This document shows positions 1 to 8,971 of a stretch of 64,000 nt of DNA, piece by piece. Made by a program: the position numbers and the translations under genes. The notes beneath the pieces are model-generated. The model worked only from the letters and a program-made list of their open reading frames with translations, made no database searches and was not told the DNA's origin. Each line of letters opens with the position of its first letter. The stretch's first letter is position 1. The DNA is from Candidatus Poribacteria bacterium (GTDB lineage Bacteria; Poribacteria; WGA-4E; WGA-3G): assembly GCA_026706025.1 (NCBI GenBank), contig JAPOZO010000076.1, positions 1-64,000 of the forward strand, read 5' to 3'.

Positions 1-51
1 CGACCTTCTGCTCCCAAAGCAGACGCGCTAGCCGGGCTGCGCTACGCCCCG
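1..51 (-). tRNA. tRNA-Pro (anticodon TGG), 3' part cut by window edge
   Basis: Read on the minus strand, bases 51 to 1 form the 5' two thirds of a tRNA: acceptor strand CGGGGCG, a TA linker, a D-arm with GCGC pairs, then anticodon stem TCTGC/GCAGA closing the loop TTTGGGA. The anticodon is TGG (proline). The T-arm and acceptor 3' strand lie beyond base 1. No clear sigma-70 promoter was found upstream (plus-strand bases 52-120). Confidence 0.9.
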
Positions 52-209
52 AAAGGGATACATACTCTCAATTTACAGGCAATAACGGCAATATTGGAGA
101 CTTCATTGAGGGACGCAATGGACGCTTGCCTGTTGCGTTCTACGTCCGCTTCGGTAGTTAAAATTATACACTATCTTTGGGCAGATGTCAAATTAAATAT
201 GAAAAATTC

Positions 210-239
210 TTGTGTTTTTTTCACAGACTGTGCTATACT
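210..239 (+). promoter_or_regulatory. possible sigma-70 promoter for the DUF58 operon
   Basis: TTGTGT at 210-215 and TATACT at 234-239 are separated by 18 bases and lie about 30 bases before the GTG used for the DUF58 gene. The -10 box is good and the -35 box is weak. Confidence 0.4.
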
Positions 240-267
240 ATTGACCTAATTATAAGGCGAGATTTCC

Positions 268-1215
268 GTGCCTCGTATACCCGTTTCTCTGCTATTCCAA
301 ATACTTGTAACGATGCTTCTTACACCACAATTTCTGAAACGACTTGACCCCTTCTACATGCGATCGAAGCATATGTTCCGCGGCAAATTCAGAGGCGAAC
401 GGCGAAGCCTCAATCGCGGCACAGGTATGGAATTCGCTGACTATCGTGTTTATGAACCCGGCGATGATCTGCGACATGTCGACTGGAACATTTACGCACG
501 GTTAGACAGACTCTTTATCAAACTCTTCCACACTGACGAAGACTTATCACTTGTGCTACTCATTGACAATAGCCGTTCCATGGAATTTGGATCGCCTACC
601 AAATTGACGTGCGCTAAGCAGATCGCCGCGGCGTTGGGTTATATCGCTTTAGCACACGCTGACAGCGTTGCAGTCTACACTTGTGCTGAACGACTCTCGC
701 CAACGCTGCCACCAACGACAGGCAAATCGCAATTCCCCCGGTTAACGAAAGCACTCAACGCAATGACAGCATCCGGGCAAACGCGGCTAACGGAATGCCT
801 TAAGCAACTTCCTATGTACCAACGACGTGCTGGCGTGGGCGTCATACTTTCAGATTTTTTGGATCCGAACGGCTACGCCGATGGGCTCAAATTACTCTTA
901 GGACGCGGGTTCTCCCTCACAGTTATCCATTTGATAAGCCCAGAAGAGATGGCCCCACAAACACACTTGGAAAACACTCCTACTGGCGCGGATTGGTTGG
1001 TGGAAGATGCCGAAACAGGTGAAACGAAAGCCGTCACGATTAATGCAGAAATCCTCGCACAATATCGGGATCAACAGCAGGCATTTTGCAACAATATGCA
1101 ACGTTTCTGCACCGATCAAAGTATTGGCTACGCGGAATTAAAAAGCGATACACCTGTAGAGCCTTTTATTTTACAGGAGCTGCATAGGATAGGTCTCATT
1201 CAGAGGCATCGGTAA
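268..1215 (+). CDS. DUF58 domain protein (vWA-like)
   Basis: A 315-residue protein of the DUF58 family, which usually works with a MoxR AAA+ ATPase in an unsettled envelope or stress role. The family signature is clear: RGERRSLNRGTGMEFADYR, then EPGDDLRHVDWN, then a MIDAS-like DNSRSM near residues 99-104. It heads an operon with the macrodomain gene 18 bases downstream. The GTG at 268 lies inside a degenerate copy of the hairpin seen at 63600-63621, so the ATG at 313, just before LLTPQFLKRL, is a real alternative start. A MoxR gene exists about 12 kb away instead of next door. No membrane segment is obvious. Confidence 0.88.
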   Translation: MPRIPVSLLFQILVTMLLTPQFLKRLDPFYMRSKHMFRGKFRGERRSLNRGTGMEFADYRVYEPGDDLRHVDWNIYARLDRLFIKLFHTDEDLSLVLLIDNSRSMEFGSPTKLTCAKQIAAALGYIALAHADSVAVYTCAERLSPTLPPTTGKSQFPRLTKALNAMTASGQTRLTECLKQLPMYQRRAGVGVILSDFLDPNGYADGLKLLLGRGFSLTVIHLISPEEMAPQTHLENTPTGADWLVEDAETGETKAVTINAEILAQYRDQQQAFCNNMQRFCTDQSIGYAELKSDTPVEPFILQELHRIGLIQRHR

Positions 1216-1233
1216 CCATACGGAGATAGTCTA

Positions 1234-1779
1234 ATGAACAAGCAGATTAAACAAACAGACTTGGAAATGATTCAAGGCGATATCACGAAAGCTCAGGTTG
1301 ATGCCATCGTGAATGCAGCGAACAGCGAACTCATCGGCGGTGGCGGTGTAGACGGCGCGATACGGCGCGCTGGTGGGAACGCAATTGAGGGGGCATGCGC
1401 AGAAATCCGCAGACGTGAAGGCGGTTGTCCTACTGGCAAAGCGGTCATCACCCCAGGCGGTAACCTTCACGCGAAATATGTGATTCACACCGTTGGACCG
1501 GTGTGGGAAGGCGGTAATTCAGGTGAAGCAGAACTGCTTGCGAGTTGTTATAAGGAGAGTCTCCGACTCGCTATAAAAAACAACATTCAAAGCATTGCTT
1601 TTCCTTCGATTAGCACCGGTATCTATGGATACCCAACGGAGAAAGCGGCAGTCGTTGCACTGACTGCGGTGAAAAAACTTGTGCTCCAGAGTGACACTGT
1701 GCCAGCGACGATTCAGTTTATCCTGTTTGATGAGGCAACCCATGCCTGCTATGTGGACGCTTTGCTCACTGTTTTTTAA
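1234..1779 (+). CDS. macrodomain protein (O-acetyl-ADP-ribose deacetylase type)
   Basis: A 181-residue single macrodomain that probably removes ADP-ribose or acetyl from ADP-ribosylated substrates in the cytoplasm. The motifs follow the MacroD/YmdB pattern: [18 protein letters not shown] at residues 14-31, the loop [14 protein letters not shown], the strand YVIHTVGP, and ISTGIYGYP in the phosphate-binding loop. A GGAG Shine-Dalgarno sits before the ATG. It follows DUF58 by 18 bases and precedes the MFS gene by 46, so co-transcription is likely. Length is normal for the family. Confidence 0.92.
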   Translation: MNKQIKQTDLEMIQGDITKAQVDAIVNAANSELIGGGGVDGAIRRAGGNAIEGACAEIRRREGGCPTGKAVITPGGNLHAKYVIHTVGPVWEGGNSGEAELLASCYKESLRLAIKNNIQSIAFPSISTGIYGYPTEKAAVVALTAVKKLVLQSDTVPATIQFILFDEATHACYVDALLTVF

Positions 1780-1825
1780 AAATGAGGTGTGCTAAAAAGC
1801 TATCTGTGCTGAAAGGCACCCAAAA

Positions 1826-3004
1826 TTGAACAACCCTAAATTTAGCCGAGTCTCGTTGATTCTCCCCATCTACATTCCAGCGTTTTTGCTGGCGACAGGT
1901 GGAGGCATTGTTTCACCAACGCTCTCAATTTACGTTAAATCGTTTGAGTTATCCTATACGTTAACAACAGTTGTCCTTGCTGTCGGTGTACTTGGAAACA
2001 TCCCGGCGGGTATTTTAGTAGAACGACTCGGACGCAAACCGTCAATGCTGGTCGGCTTAGTGATGATAGGCGTGTCAACTGTCGGTATGGGTGCGGCAAC
2101 GAATTTTTTCCAACTTATCGGTGCACAGTTGATCGGCGGGGTCGGGAATGCATTGTGGATGCTTGCCCGGCACGCTTATATGACAGACGTAATTCCGATA
2201 GCGAATCGCGGGAGAGCGATTGCCCTGTTCGGTGGTGTAAACCGGATGGGGACCTTCGCAGGACAATTCTTTTCTATCTTCCTCGGTGTAAACTTACGCC
2301 TGCCCTTCTTTATCTATGCGGGAATTGTGTTGCTGAACCTTTTCCTCTGTTTTTTCTTCATTCCAAAGACACACCGCCGCCGAAGTGAAACAACCGATAA
2401 GAAAATTCCCTATCTAAAACACCTTCTCCAGATATCGCGTCAGCATGCACGACTGCTCGCTACAGCAGGAGTCGGGCAGGTATGCGTCCAAACGCTACGC
2501 CGTGGGTGTCATATCATCATCCCACTCTATGCCGACGAGGTTGTCGGATTAACAACGCAACAGGTCCGCTCGGTCGTCATGGTATCTTCAGCGGTAGACA
2601 TGTCAATGTTTCCGCTTGCTGGCTTTATGATGGACCGATTTGGTCGGAGATATGCGACAGTCCCTGGGATTTGCATCTTTGCCACCGGAATGGTATTGAT
2701 GCCGTTTACAGGTACATTTATGTGGTTGCTGCTTGCAGCGATTTTGATGCGACTCGGTAATGGTATCGCTTCGGGAACAATGATGACCCTTGGTGCTGAT
2801 TTAGCACCGCAAGAGGGGACTGGCGAGTTCTTAGGTTTGTGGCGGCTCACAGGAGATTTCGGCGGCTCAGCAGGACCCGTTATCGTCGGCAATATTGCCG
2901 ATTTGTTTGGGTTAAGTTATTCTGGCTTCGCGTTAGGAGGCATCGGTTATCTCGCGGTCGGGATTTTCTTGTGGCTGGTACCGGAGACATTGAAAAAAGA
3001 ATAA
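1826..3004 (+). CDS. MFS transporter
   Basis: A 392-residue major facilitator protein with about 12 hydrophobic segments. The loop 2-3 signature appears as GILVERLGRKPSM and is echoed in the second half as FMMDRFGRRYATVPG, the usual two-fold repeat. The substrate cannot be read; drug or small-metabolite export is the common role of such short MFS proteins. The start is a TTG preceded by GAAAGG; the upstream ATG near 1782 is in another frame and hits a stop. It is the last gene of the DUF58 run and is followed by a perfect 9-bp hairpin. Confidence 0.88.
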   Translation: MNNPKFSRVSLILPIYIPAFLLATGGGIVSPTLSIYVKSFELSYTLTTVVLAVGVLGNIPAGILVERLGRKPSMLVGLVMIGVSTVGMGAATNFFQLIGAQLIGGVGNALWMLARHAYMTDVIPIANRGRAIALFGGVNRMGTFAGQFFSIFLGVNLRLPFFIYAGIVLLNLFLCFFFIPKTHRRRSETTDKKIPYLKHLLQISRQHARLLATAGVGQVCVQTLRRGCHIIIPLYADEVVGLTTQQVRSVVMVSSAVDMSMFPLAGFMMDRFGRRYATVPGICIFATGMVLMPFTGTFMWLLLAAILMRLGNGIASGTMMTLGADLAPQEGTGEFLGLWRLTGDFGGSAGPVIVGNIADLFGLSYSGFALGGIGYLAVGIFLWLVPETLKKE

Positions 3005-3010
3005 AGTAAA

Positions 3011-3035
3011 TAGGCACGCGTGGATAGCGTGCCTA
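3011..3035. terminator. hairpin between MFS gene and tRNA-Leu
   Basis: TAGGCACGC at 3011-3019 and GCGTGCCTA at 3027-3035 form a perfect 9-bp stem with a 7-base loop, lying between the convergent MFS and tRNA-Leu genes. No T run follows, so it is not a canonical intrinsic terminator. It resembles the other GC-rich hairpins at 51262 and 63600. Confidence 0.5.
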
Positions 3036-3051
3036 CACAATATTTCATAGA

Positions 3052-3137
3052 TGCCGGGAAAGGGGCTCGAACCCTTACGCGCGTAATGCACACTAGACCC
3101 TGAACCTAGCCTGTCTACCAAATTCCAGCATCCCGGC
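3052..3137 (-). tRNA. tRNA-Leu (anticodon CAG)
   Basis: The minus strand gives an 86-base class II tRNA. The acceptor stem GCCGGGA pairs with TCCCGGC and A is the discriminator. The anticodon stem is CTAGG/TCTAG with loop TTCAGGG, so the anticodon is CAG. A long variable arm is followed by the T-arm GGGTTCGAGCCCC. CCA is not encoded. It has its own consensus promoter at 3148-3176. Confidence 0.95.
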
Positions 3138-3147
3138 GAGCAATTAT

Positions 3148-3176
3148 AGTATACCCTAATTTTTGTCCGCTGTCAA
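3148..3176 (-). promoter_or_regulatory. sigma-70 promoter of tRNA-Leu
   Basis: On the minus strand TTGACA (3176-3171) and TATACT (3153-3148) are separated by exactly 17 bases, ending 10 bases before the tRNA 5' end. This is a near-consensus strong promoter in the expected place. Confidence 0.85.
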
Positions 3177-3325
3177 ATTAAAATCCGGAGAAGAGAACGC
3201 TGAAAAATCAGATTAAACTTGCAACACACTCAATATGTCTAATGTAATTAATATACCGATCACATTTTTAGTAGTGTCAAACTGTGGTCACGATTTTCCG
3301 CACAAGAAAAAAGGAGTGCAAACCT

Positions 3326-4072
3326 ATGAGTGTGAAAATATTGCTCTGCACGATGCTCGTGCTATGCCTCGTAGTCAGTTACAGTCAAGCCGAGATTGAT
3401 TCGGATAGAATTGTCGGGATCTGGCTATTGGATGAGGGCAAAGGCGATGTCGCTGAAGACGCGTCTGAACACGGACGTAAAGGTACGATTACCAATGGAA
3501 AATGGGAGGAAGGCAAGTTTGATGGTGCCCTTGAGATCAAGAAGGGTGGAACCGTTACAATTCCGCTCGGCAAAGGCATTATCGAAGATAAAGTGACTTT
3601 CATCTTGTGGCTAAACTTTACCGACATCGGCGGTCAACAGAACTATTTCTCTATATGGGATCAGAGCAACAACCGCTATGTCCCATACAAAAACGGTGGG
3701 AATCTCATGCGTAGTTGGACGAACACCTGGGATGTCGCCAGTGGCGTGACCGTCAAGGCGGACACATGGTATCATGTCGCCAATGTCTACGACGGAGAAA
3801 CCTGCAAAATCTACATTGATGGCGAAGAAAAGGTGTCACAAAAGGTACCGAAGTTCCAACTCCAAGACCAGGATCAGACAGCATGGCTCGCTACCGATAG
3901 AGGGACAGGTTTCCTCTCCGCCACTATTATGGACGAGGTGGGTCTCTTCAACGATGCGCTCACTGAAGATGAAGTTCAGGGTATTATGAACGATGGTATC
4001 GATTTCACTGCTTTCGCTGTAGAACCGTCGGACAAGCTCTCTGTACTCTGGGGAAAACTGAAGGCAGAATAG
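3326..4072 (+). CDS. exported LamG/concanavalin-fold protein
   Basis: A 248-residue protein that starts with a signal peptide (charged MSVK, hydrophobic core, SYSQA cleavage region) and continues as one LamG-like jelly roll. Typical features are IVGIWLLDEGKGDVAEDAS near the N-terminus, DTWYHVANVYDGETCKIYIDG in the middle, and IMDEVGLFNDALTEDEV near the end. Such domains bind carbohydrates at the cell surface; no catalytic residues are seen. The ATG at 3326 follows AAAGGAG with good spacing, so the longer frame from 3284 is not used. It stands alone and ends before a hairpin. Confidence 0.88.
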   Translation: MSVKILLCTMLVLCLVVSYSQAEIDSDRIVGIWLLDEGKGDVAEDASEHGRKGTITNGKWEEGKFDGALEIKKGGTVTIPLGKGIIEDKVTFILWLNFTDIGGQQNYFSIWDQSNNRYVPYKNGGNLMRSWTNTWDVASGVTVKADTWYHVANVYDGETCKIYIDGEEKVSQKVPKFQLQDQDQTAWLATDRGTGFLSATIMDEVGLFNDALTEDEVQGIMNDGIDFTAFAVEPSDKLSVLWGKLKAE

Positions 4073-4082
4073 CAATGATTTT

Positions 4083-4111
4083 GCGGTCCCTTCGCTTTGT
4101 TTGGGGACCGC
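4083..4111. terminator. hairpin after the LamG gene
   Basis: GCGGTCCC at 4083-4090 and GGGACCGC at 4104-4111 form a perfect 8-bp stem between the LamG gene and the next plus-strand gene. It ends 19 bases before the next ATG. A terminator is plausible; there is no T run. Confidence 0.45.
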
Positions 4112-4130
4112 TTCACAGCAGGAGGCACCG

Positions 4131-4619
4131 ATGCAATATTTTGCGTATGGCTCGAACATGAACGTTTCTCAAACGCAACAACGGTGCCCCAATATCACTC
4201 GTATAGGGAAGTTCCAACTCAAGGGTTTCCGCCTTGTTTTTAACTACCACGCTGATATTATCCCCGCAGAAGGATGTATCGTTCACGGTGGACTCTGGGA
4301 AATTACAGGAGACCATGAAGTTGCGCTTGATACGTACGAAGGTTACCCCAATTACTATGGTAAATATTATCAAGACAATGTCATGTTCTACAGGATGAAA
4401 GAAGCGTCTGACAATTCGGAACCTCCGTCAAGATGGTATCTCGAAATTATCATTCAGGGATACAAAGATTTTGGGCTAACGCGAGACGACTTTGAAGAGA
4501 GCCTCGGTGTCCAACAACTTGGGTTAACGCACACGGACCTTGAAATGATTCTCGGTGTGTCAACGAATGAATTAGAACGTTTATTCTCTCGCGTGGCAAC
4601 CTCTCCTGTTTACCAGTAA
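4131..4619 (+). CDS. gamma-glutamylcyclotransferase (AIG2-like)
   Basis: A 162-residue protein of the GGCT/AIG2 fold, which releases 5-oxoproline from gamma-glutamyl dipeptides or amines. The substrate-binding start MQYFAYGSNMN matches the family YGSN motif, and GLWEITGDHEVALDTYEGYP holds the catalytic glutamate region (LDxYEG). The ATG at 4131 has AGGAGG five bases before it, which excludes the longer frame from 4101. The C-terminal 55 residues extend beyond the minimal domain. It converges on a minus-strand sulfatase only 9 bases away. Confidence 0.88.
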   Translation: MQYFAYGSNMNVSQTQQRCPNITRIGKFQLKGFRLVFNYHADIIPAEGCIVHGGLWEITGDHEVALDTYEGYPNYYGKYYQDNVMFYRMKEASDNSEPPSRWYLEIIIQGYKDFGLTRDDFEESLGVQQLGLTHTDLEMILGVSTNELERLFSRVATSPVYQ

Positions 4620-4628
4620 CCCCATATC

Positions 4629-6359
4629 TTAGATTACCCGTTTCACATACACATAATACGCCCCAATTGCCAATTCGCCAGTTTCATCAGCAAACTCAGT
4701 GTGCATACGTGTCTGACCGGCGGTGAGGTCGAATGTAAACGTCACGCCTTTTGCATCCGGTGAAATGGCTTGTGTAGCCGTCTGGTTTCCAACGCGAATT
4801 TGTGCTGTTGTTAATGCCAACGCCTTTCCACCATTATAGAGATCAATATGCTCACCCGGAATGCCATCCGTTATCGCCCTGTCTTCGGCGTAGGGCCACC
4901 GACGCAGCTCAAAACTGTACTGTCCATCTTCCGGCACCTCAATCGCCCAATAACCGTTGCACTCCATGCCGCGACGAATCATCCCCTGATTCCATGCGTG
5001 TGATTCTCCGTGCCAATCGTGCGTTGTGATACACGTAACAGGTTCGCTTTGCGTGCCGACGACAATTGGACAATCCTCATCAAACCGCTTTGAAACCAAT
5101 TTCCACCACGCCTCATAATGTTCACGGAGTTCTGCGACAACCTCTGGATGCGCATCTGCTATATCGTGTTGTTGCCCGGGATCCGCTTGAATATCGTAGA
5201 GTTCTTTTCCGTTGATGAGTCGCCACCGTTGCGACATCGTCGCGCTATCTTTCCATTTAATCGGATTTTCGACGCGCTGCGAATCGGTAACGATAACCCG
5301 TTCTTCCCACGTCTCCGTCTCATTTCTCAACAACGGGACGATGCTTGTGCCGTGGAAACTCGCATTTGAGGAGACTTCGAGATCACAGAGATCTATCAGC
5401 GTTGGGAGCAGATCAATATTTGCGGTGAGTTCGTGCACCTCTTGCTTTTCCGTGAAACCACCACCGGGCCAATGCATGAACAGCGGCACGCGATGCCCAC
5501 CTTCATAAGGTGATCCTTTTTTGCCACGCATTCCGGCGTTATAGCCGGACTCGACAAACTGCCCCGCACCCAAGTCGCACCCGGCCGCAGAACCGTTATC
5601 GGTCATGAAGATAAGGATAGTATTTTCCTCAAGCCCCAAGACCCGGAGGTGATGTCGCATCCGTGCCATGTTGTCGTCTATATTGGTGATCATGCCGTAG
5701 AAATTCGCACGATCCCCCGATACACCCTTCCTGCGGTAGACTTCGCTGTAAGCATCAGGAACACGGAACGGACCATGAGGCGCGTTGGTAGAGAGATAAC
5801 AGAGGAATGGACTGTTCTGACTACCTTCAGCCTGCCGTTCAATAAACGCCATCGCCTCTTGGAACCAGACATCGGTGCAATAGCCATCAAAAGGCTGTTC
5901 GGAACCGTTGCGGAAATAGGTGTCGTCAAAATAGTCGTTGCCCCAATAGTCAGGGGTCTGACTGATACCGCCGCCACCGTGGTAGAGTGCTTCGTCGAAA
6001 CCTCTGTCGTGTGGACGGAACGGATAGTTGTCGCCGAGGTGCCATTTCCCGAACATAGCAGTTTTATAACCGTTGCGCCGGAAGATATCTGCCATCGTGA
6101 CCTCGTCACTGCGGAGGAGCGAGCGTCCGCCGATAGTATGCCACACACCCGTGGAATTGCAGTAGTGTCCCGTCATAATCCCTGCACGTGTCGGGGAACA
6201 GGTGGGACCGACGTGCAGGTTCTGCAGTTGTACACTCTCTGCTGCGAGCGCGTCCAGATTCGGTGTATTGATAACGGGATTTCCGGTGCATCCCAAATCG
6301 CCGTACCCTTGATCATCTGTAATGACGAAAACAAGGTTAGGGGTATTCTGTTGTGCCAC
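4629..6359 (-). CDS. arylsulfatase with C-terminal extension
   Basis: A 576-residue type I sulfatase. It hydrolyses sulfate esters using formylglycine made from the cysteine in GPTCSPTRAGIMTG (C-x-P-x-R), residues 51-64. Metal-binding motifs are ITDDQGYGDLG near the N-terminus and FMTDNGSAAG. No clear signal peptide is seen, which is unusual for glycan-degrading sulfatases. About 120 residues after the sulfatase core look like an extra beta domain of unknown role. The start is a GTG with AGGAG upstream. The plus-strand reading frame of 243 codons inside it is a shadow. Confidence 0.93.
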   Translation of the reverse strand: MAQQNTPNLVFVITDDQGYGDLGCTGNPVINTPNLDALAAESVQLQNLHVGPTCSPTRAGIMTGHYCNSTGVWHTIGGRSLLRSDEVTMADIFRRNGYKTAMFGKWHLGDNYPFRPHDRGFDEALYHGGGGISQTPDYWGNDYFDDTYFRNGSEQPFDGYCTDVWFQEAMAFIERQAEGSQNSPFLCYLSTNAPHGPFRVPDAYSEVYRRKGVSGDRANFYGMITNIDDNMARMRHHLRVLGLEENTILIFMTDNGSAAGCDLGAGQFVESGYNAGMRGKKGSPYEGGHRVPLFMHWPGGGFTEKQEVHELTANIDLLPTLIDLCDLEVSSNASFHGTSIVPLLRNETETWEERVIVTDSQRVENPIKWKDSATMSQRWRLINGKELYDIQADPGQQHDIADAHPEVVAELREHYEAWWKLVSKRFDEDCPIVVGTQSEPVTCITTHDWHGESHAWNQGMIRRGMECNGYWAIEVPEDGQYSFELRRWPYAEDRAITDGIPGEHIDLYNGGKALALTTAQIRVGNQTATQAISPDAKGVTFTFDLTAGQTRMHTEFADETGELAIGAYYVYVKRVI

Positions 6360-6465
6360 GATGGTATCTCCTATATGTGATTAAAAGCCACGCCTACCAG
6401 TTGTCTGGTGGCGCGCCTAAACGTGTGCAACGTTAACAATGTTATAAGACGGAATTGATAAGGCT

Positions 6466-7653
6466 TTATGCTAACGCCTTTTTAATTCGATCCAATCCGC
6501 GGTTGATCTCTGTCTCCGAAGTAGCAAAAGAGAGTCGCAAATGGTTATCAGCACCGAACCCATTACCCGGCACGACGCCGACGCCCGCCGAATTGAGCAG
6601 ATAATCGGTAATATCCATTGAACCCTCAATCTTCTGTCCACCAATTGTTCTGCCGTAATGTTCAGAAAAATCGGGGAAGATATAGAACGCGCCTTGCGGT
6701 TTGACATAACTGACACCGTTGATCTCGTCAAAACGTTGGCAGATGACATCTCGGCGTTCTTCAAATGCTTTCCGCATCTCTTCAACAGCATCTTGGGGTT
6801 CATTGAGCGCGACGACAGCGGCTTTCTGTGCGATGGATGTCGGATTTGAAGTGCTGTGCGATTGGATACGCGACATCGCTGAGATCGCATTTTCGGGACC
6901 CGCGGTATATCCAATCCGCCACCCTGTCATTGAGTAGGCTTTAGAGACACCGTTGACAACAAAGGTAATCGCTTTCGTCTCCTCGTTGAACGAGGCGGGA
7001 CTCTGGTGGGTCGCACCGTCATAAAGCAGTGCCTCATAAATTTCATCAGAGATGAGATAGACCTGATGTTTGACAGCGAGATCGGCGATTGCCTTGAGTG
7101 TGTCCAGATCATAGGTAGTGCCAGTCGGGTTACTTGGACTGTTAACGAGGATTGCCTTTGTCTTTGGAGTGATGGCTGCTTCTACTTGATCGGGTGCCAT
7201 ACAGAAATTTTGTGCCGGTGTCGTCTCAATGACGCGAGGCACTGCCCCTGCGAGTTTAATCTGCTCTGGATAGCTCACCCAATACGGTGCGGCGAAGATG
7301 ACTTCGTCGCCCGGATCGCAGATCGCTTGTAAGATGTTATAGATAGTATGCTTGGCACCACATGAGACGATGACTTGAGAAGTTTCATAACGCAATCCGT
7401 TATCCCGTTTGAATTTCTCGGTGATTGCCTCGCGGAGTTCGGGGGTGCCGGGGACGGGGGTGTACTTTGTAAACCCTGCATCAAGTGCGGCGATTGCGGC
7501 GGCTTTGATATAATCGGGTGTGTCAAAATCGGGTTCGCCTGCCCCGAATTTGACGACATCTACGCCATCAGCGATCAACGCATTAATCTTCGCGGTGATC
7601 GCCAAAGTGGACGATGGCGTTACGTTTTGACTCCGTTGTGATAATGAAATCAT
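6466..7653 (-). CDS. pyridoxal-phosphate aminotransferase (aspartate aminotransferase type)
   Basis: A 395-residue class I fold-I aminotransferase, probably moving amino groups between aspartate and 2-oxoglutarate or related acids. Motifs in order are AGEPDFDTPDYI, NSPSNPTGTTYD, DEIYEALLYDG, and the PLP-lysine region VSKAYSMTGWRIGY. The length and pattern match the AspC/PatA group. It is transcribed toward the sulfatase with about 100 bases between them, so it may be monocistronic. An assignment to another group 1-beta transaminase cannot be excluded. Confidence 0.92.
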   Translation of the reverse strand: MISLSQRSQNVTPSSTLAITAKINALIADGVDVVKFGAGEPDFDTPDYIKAAAIAALDAGFTKYTPVPGTPELREAITEKFKRDNGLRYETSQVIVSCGAKHTIYNILQAICDPGDEVIFAAPYWVSYPEQIKLAGAVPRVIETTPAQNFCMAPDQVEAAITPKTKAILVNSPSNPTGTTYDLDTLKAIADLAVKHQVYLISDEIYEALLYDGATHQSPASFNEETKAITFVVNGVSKAYSMTGWRIGYTAGPENAISAMSRIQSHSTSNPTSIAQKAAVVALNEPQDAVEEMRKAFEERRDVICQRFDEINGVSYVKPQGAFYIFPDFSEHYGRTIGGQKIEGSMDITDYLLNSAGVGVVPGNGFGADNHLRLSFATSETEINRGLDRIKKALA

Positions 7654-7683
7654 TAGTGCTCCTTTGAAAATCGGTTTTTGCGT

Positions 7684-7917
7684 TTAATTATGACAGCAAG
7701 GTGAATTACTTTGATACAACCCTCTTTTTTCCTCTCTCAGGCTTTCGTAAACGGCATCGTGTTTCCTGATCGAAAACCAGACAAAACCTTCCTCGTCTTC
7801 AAATGCCACCGCTCTATACCCTCTGGTAACCCTGGCGGACCAATAATTGTATCCCTCAAGTTTCTTGAAATTAAGGGACGGATGGCTGGGGTTTTCCTTG
7901 TAATTTTCCAGTTCCAT
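7684..7917 (-). CDS. RelE/ParE-like toxin, N-terminally short
   Basis: A 77-residue protein matching the C-terminal two thirds of RelE/ParE-type mRNA interferase or cytotoxic repressor families: NPSHPSLNFKKLEG, then YWSARVTRGYRAVAF, then FVWFSIRKHDAVYESL. Family members normally have about 30 more N-terminal residues forming the first helices; here only ELENYKE precedes the core. ATG 7917 has GGAG upstream. It lies between dnaJ and the aminotransferase with no antitoxin partner. It may be a shortened or decaying toxin gene. Confidence 0.7.
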   Translation of the reverse strand: MELENYKENPSHPSLNFKKLEGYNYWSARVTRGYRAVAFEDEEGFVWFSIRKHDAVYESLREEKRGLYQSNSPCCHN

Positions 7918-7949
7918 CGTTGCACTCCGTCGAATCTTCAATCTTCACA

Positions 7950-8825
7950 TCACAGCGTCTTATCAAGTTCTTTCAGCAGATTCCGCTGTTTTCGAGATAA
8001 AGATTTCGGGATCTCCACGACCAACCGTACCCGCAAATCACCCTTCCGTCCAGAAGCATCCGCCGCGCCTTGACTGCGCAAGCGGAGTTGTTGCCCAGGT
8101 TGTGCACCCGCTGGAACCTTCAAGTCCACATCGCCTGTCAGCGTTTGCACCCGAACAGAACCACCTAACGCCGCTGTTGTCATTGAAATCGTCGCGTCTG
8201 TTAGTAAATCTGCACCTTCACGAGTCAACGTCGGATGCGATTGTACAGCGACTGTCACTAATAGATCACCAGAAGCCCCTATACCGAGGGCTTCTCCGTG
8301 TCCTCGAATGCGTAAGGTTTGCCCGTCCTGAATGCCCGGTGGGATTGTAAGGGTGATACGTTTTCCTTCGACATTGACCTCTTTCTTACTCCCTAACACC
8401 GCATCCGCAAAAGGGATGTTAAGATTCATACGGATGTCACGTCCACGGGTGGGGCCCGTCGTGCGCCGTTGTCCGAAGGCATCGCCGAACGCATCATCGA
8501 ATCTACCGAACCCACCGAAGCCACCGAACCCACGCCCGAAAATATCGTCCAAGTTTATGTGTGAGAAGATGTCGTCCATATTTTGGTAGCCTTCAAACCC
8601 CATACCGTGAACACCCGCATGTCCACGCGTATCGTAGATACGCCGTTTTTCGGGGTCTGAGAGTACCGAATACGCATTCGATGCCTCTTTGAATTGCTCT
8701 TCTGCCGCTTTGTCGCCGGGATTCTTGTCCGGATGGTACTGGACTGCGAGTTTGCGATAGGCTTTTTTGATTTCTTCAGGGGTGGCACCTCGGTCAACAC
8801 CGAGGATTTCATAGTAGTCTCTCAT
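7950..8825 (-). CDS. J-domain co-chaperone (CbpA/DnaJ type without zinc finger)
   Basis: A 291-residue Hsp40. Residues 1-67 form the J domain with the HPD motif ([11 protein letters not shown]) that stimulates DnaK. A G/F-rich linker with repeated GFGG follows, then two C-terminal substrate-binding beta domains. The CxxCxGxG zinc-finger repeats of true DnaJ are absent, so it is a type II, CbpA-like protein. The start is set at [10 protein letters not shown], where the J domain begins; an in-frame TTG at 8870 would add 15 residues that do not fit the family. No grpE or dnaK is adjacent. Confidence 0.92.
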   Translation of the reverse strand: MRDYYEILGVDRGATPEEIKKAYRKLAVQYHPDKNPGDKAAEEQFKEASNAYSVLSDPEKRRIYDTRGHAGVHGMGFEGYQNMDDIFSHINLDDIFGRGFGGFGGFGRFDDAFGDAFGQRRTTGPTRGRDIRMNLNIPFADAVLGSKKEVNVEGKRITLTIPPGIQDGQTLRIRGHGEALGIGASGDLLVTVAVQSHPTLTREGADLLTDATISMTTAALGGSVRVQTLTGDVDLKVPAGAQPGQQLRLRSQGAADASGRKGDLRVRLVVEIPKSLSRKQRNLLKELDKTL

Positions 8826-8971
8826 ATTTTTACTTATGGCGATTTCTACTCGGTTTTTCTCCGTTGTCAAAAAACCGGTTGTTTAGGTTTATATCTTCAT
8901 CTGAAATGACGTGCAACTTCATCAAGACCCATTACTGTTAACGGGAGAAAACGGTGCGAAAACTACCAGGA

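Noticed and set aside
3005-3325. Region around tRNA-Leu considered as an integration site
   Set aside because: No duplicated tRNA 3' end, integrase or mobile genes lie nearby.
5649-6380. 243-codon plus-strand frame inside the first sulfatase
   Set aside because: The minus-strand frame has all sulfatase motifs; the plus frame has no recognisable pattern and no start signal.
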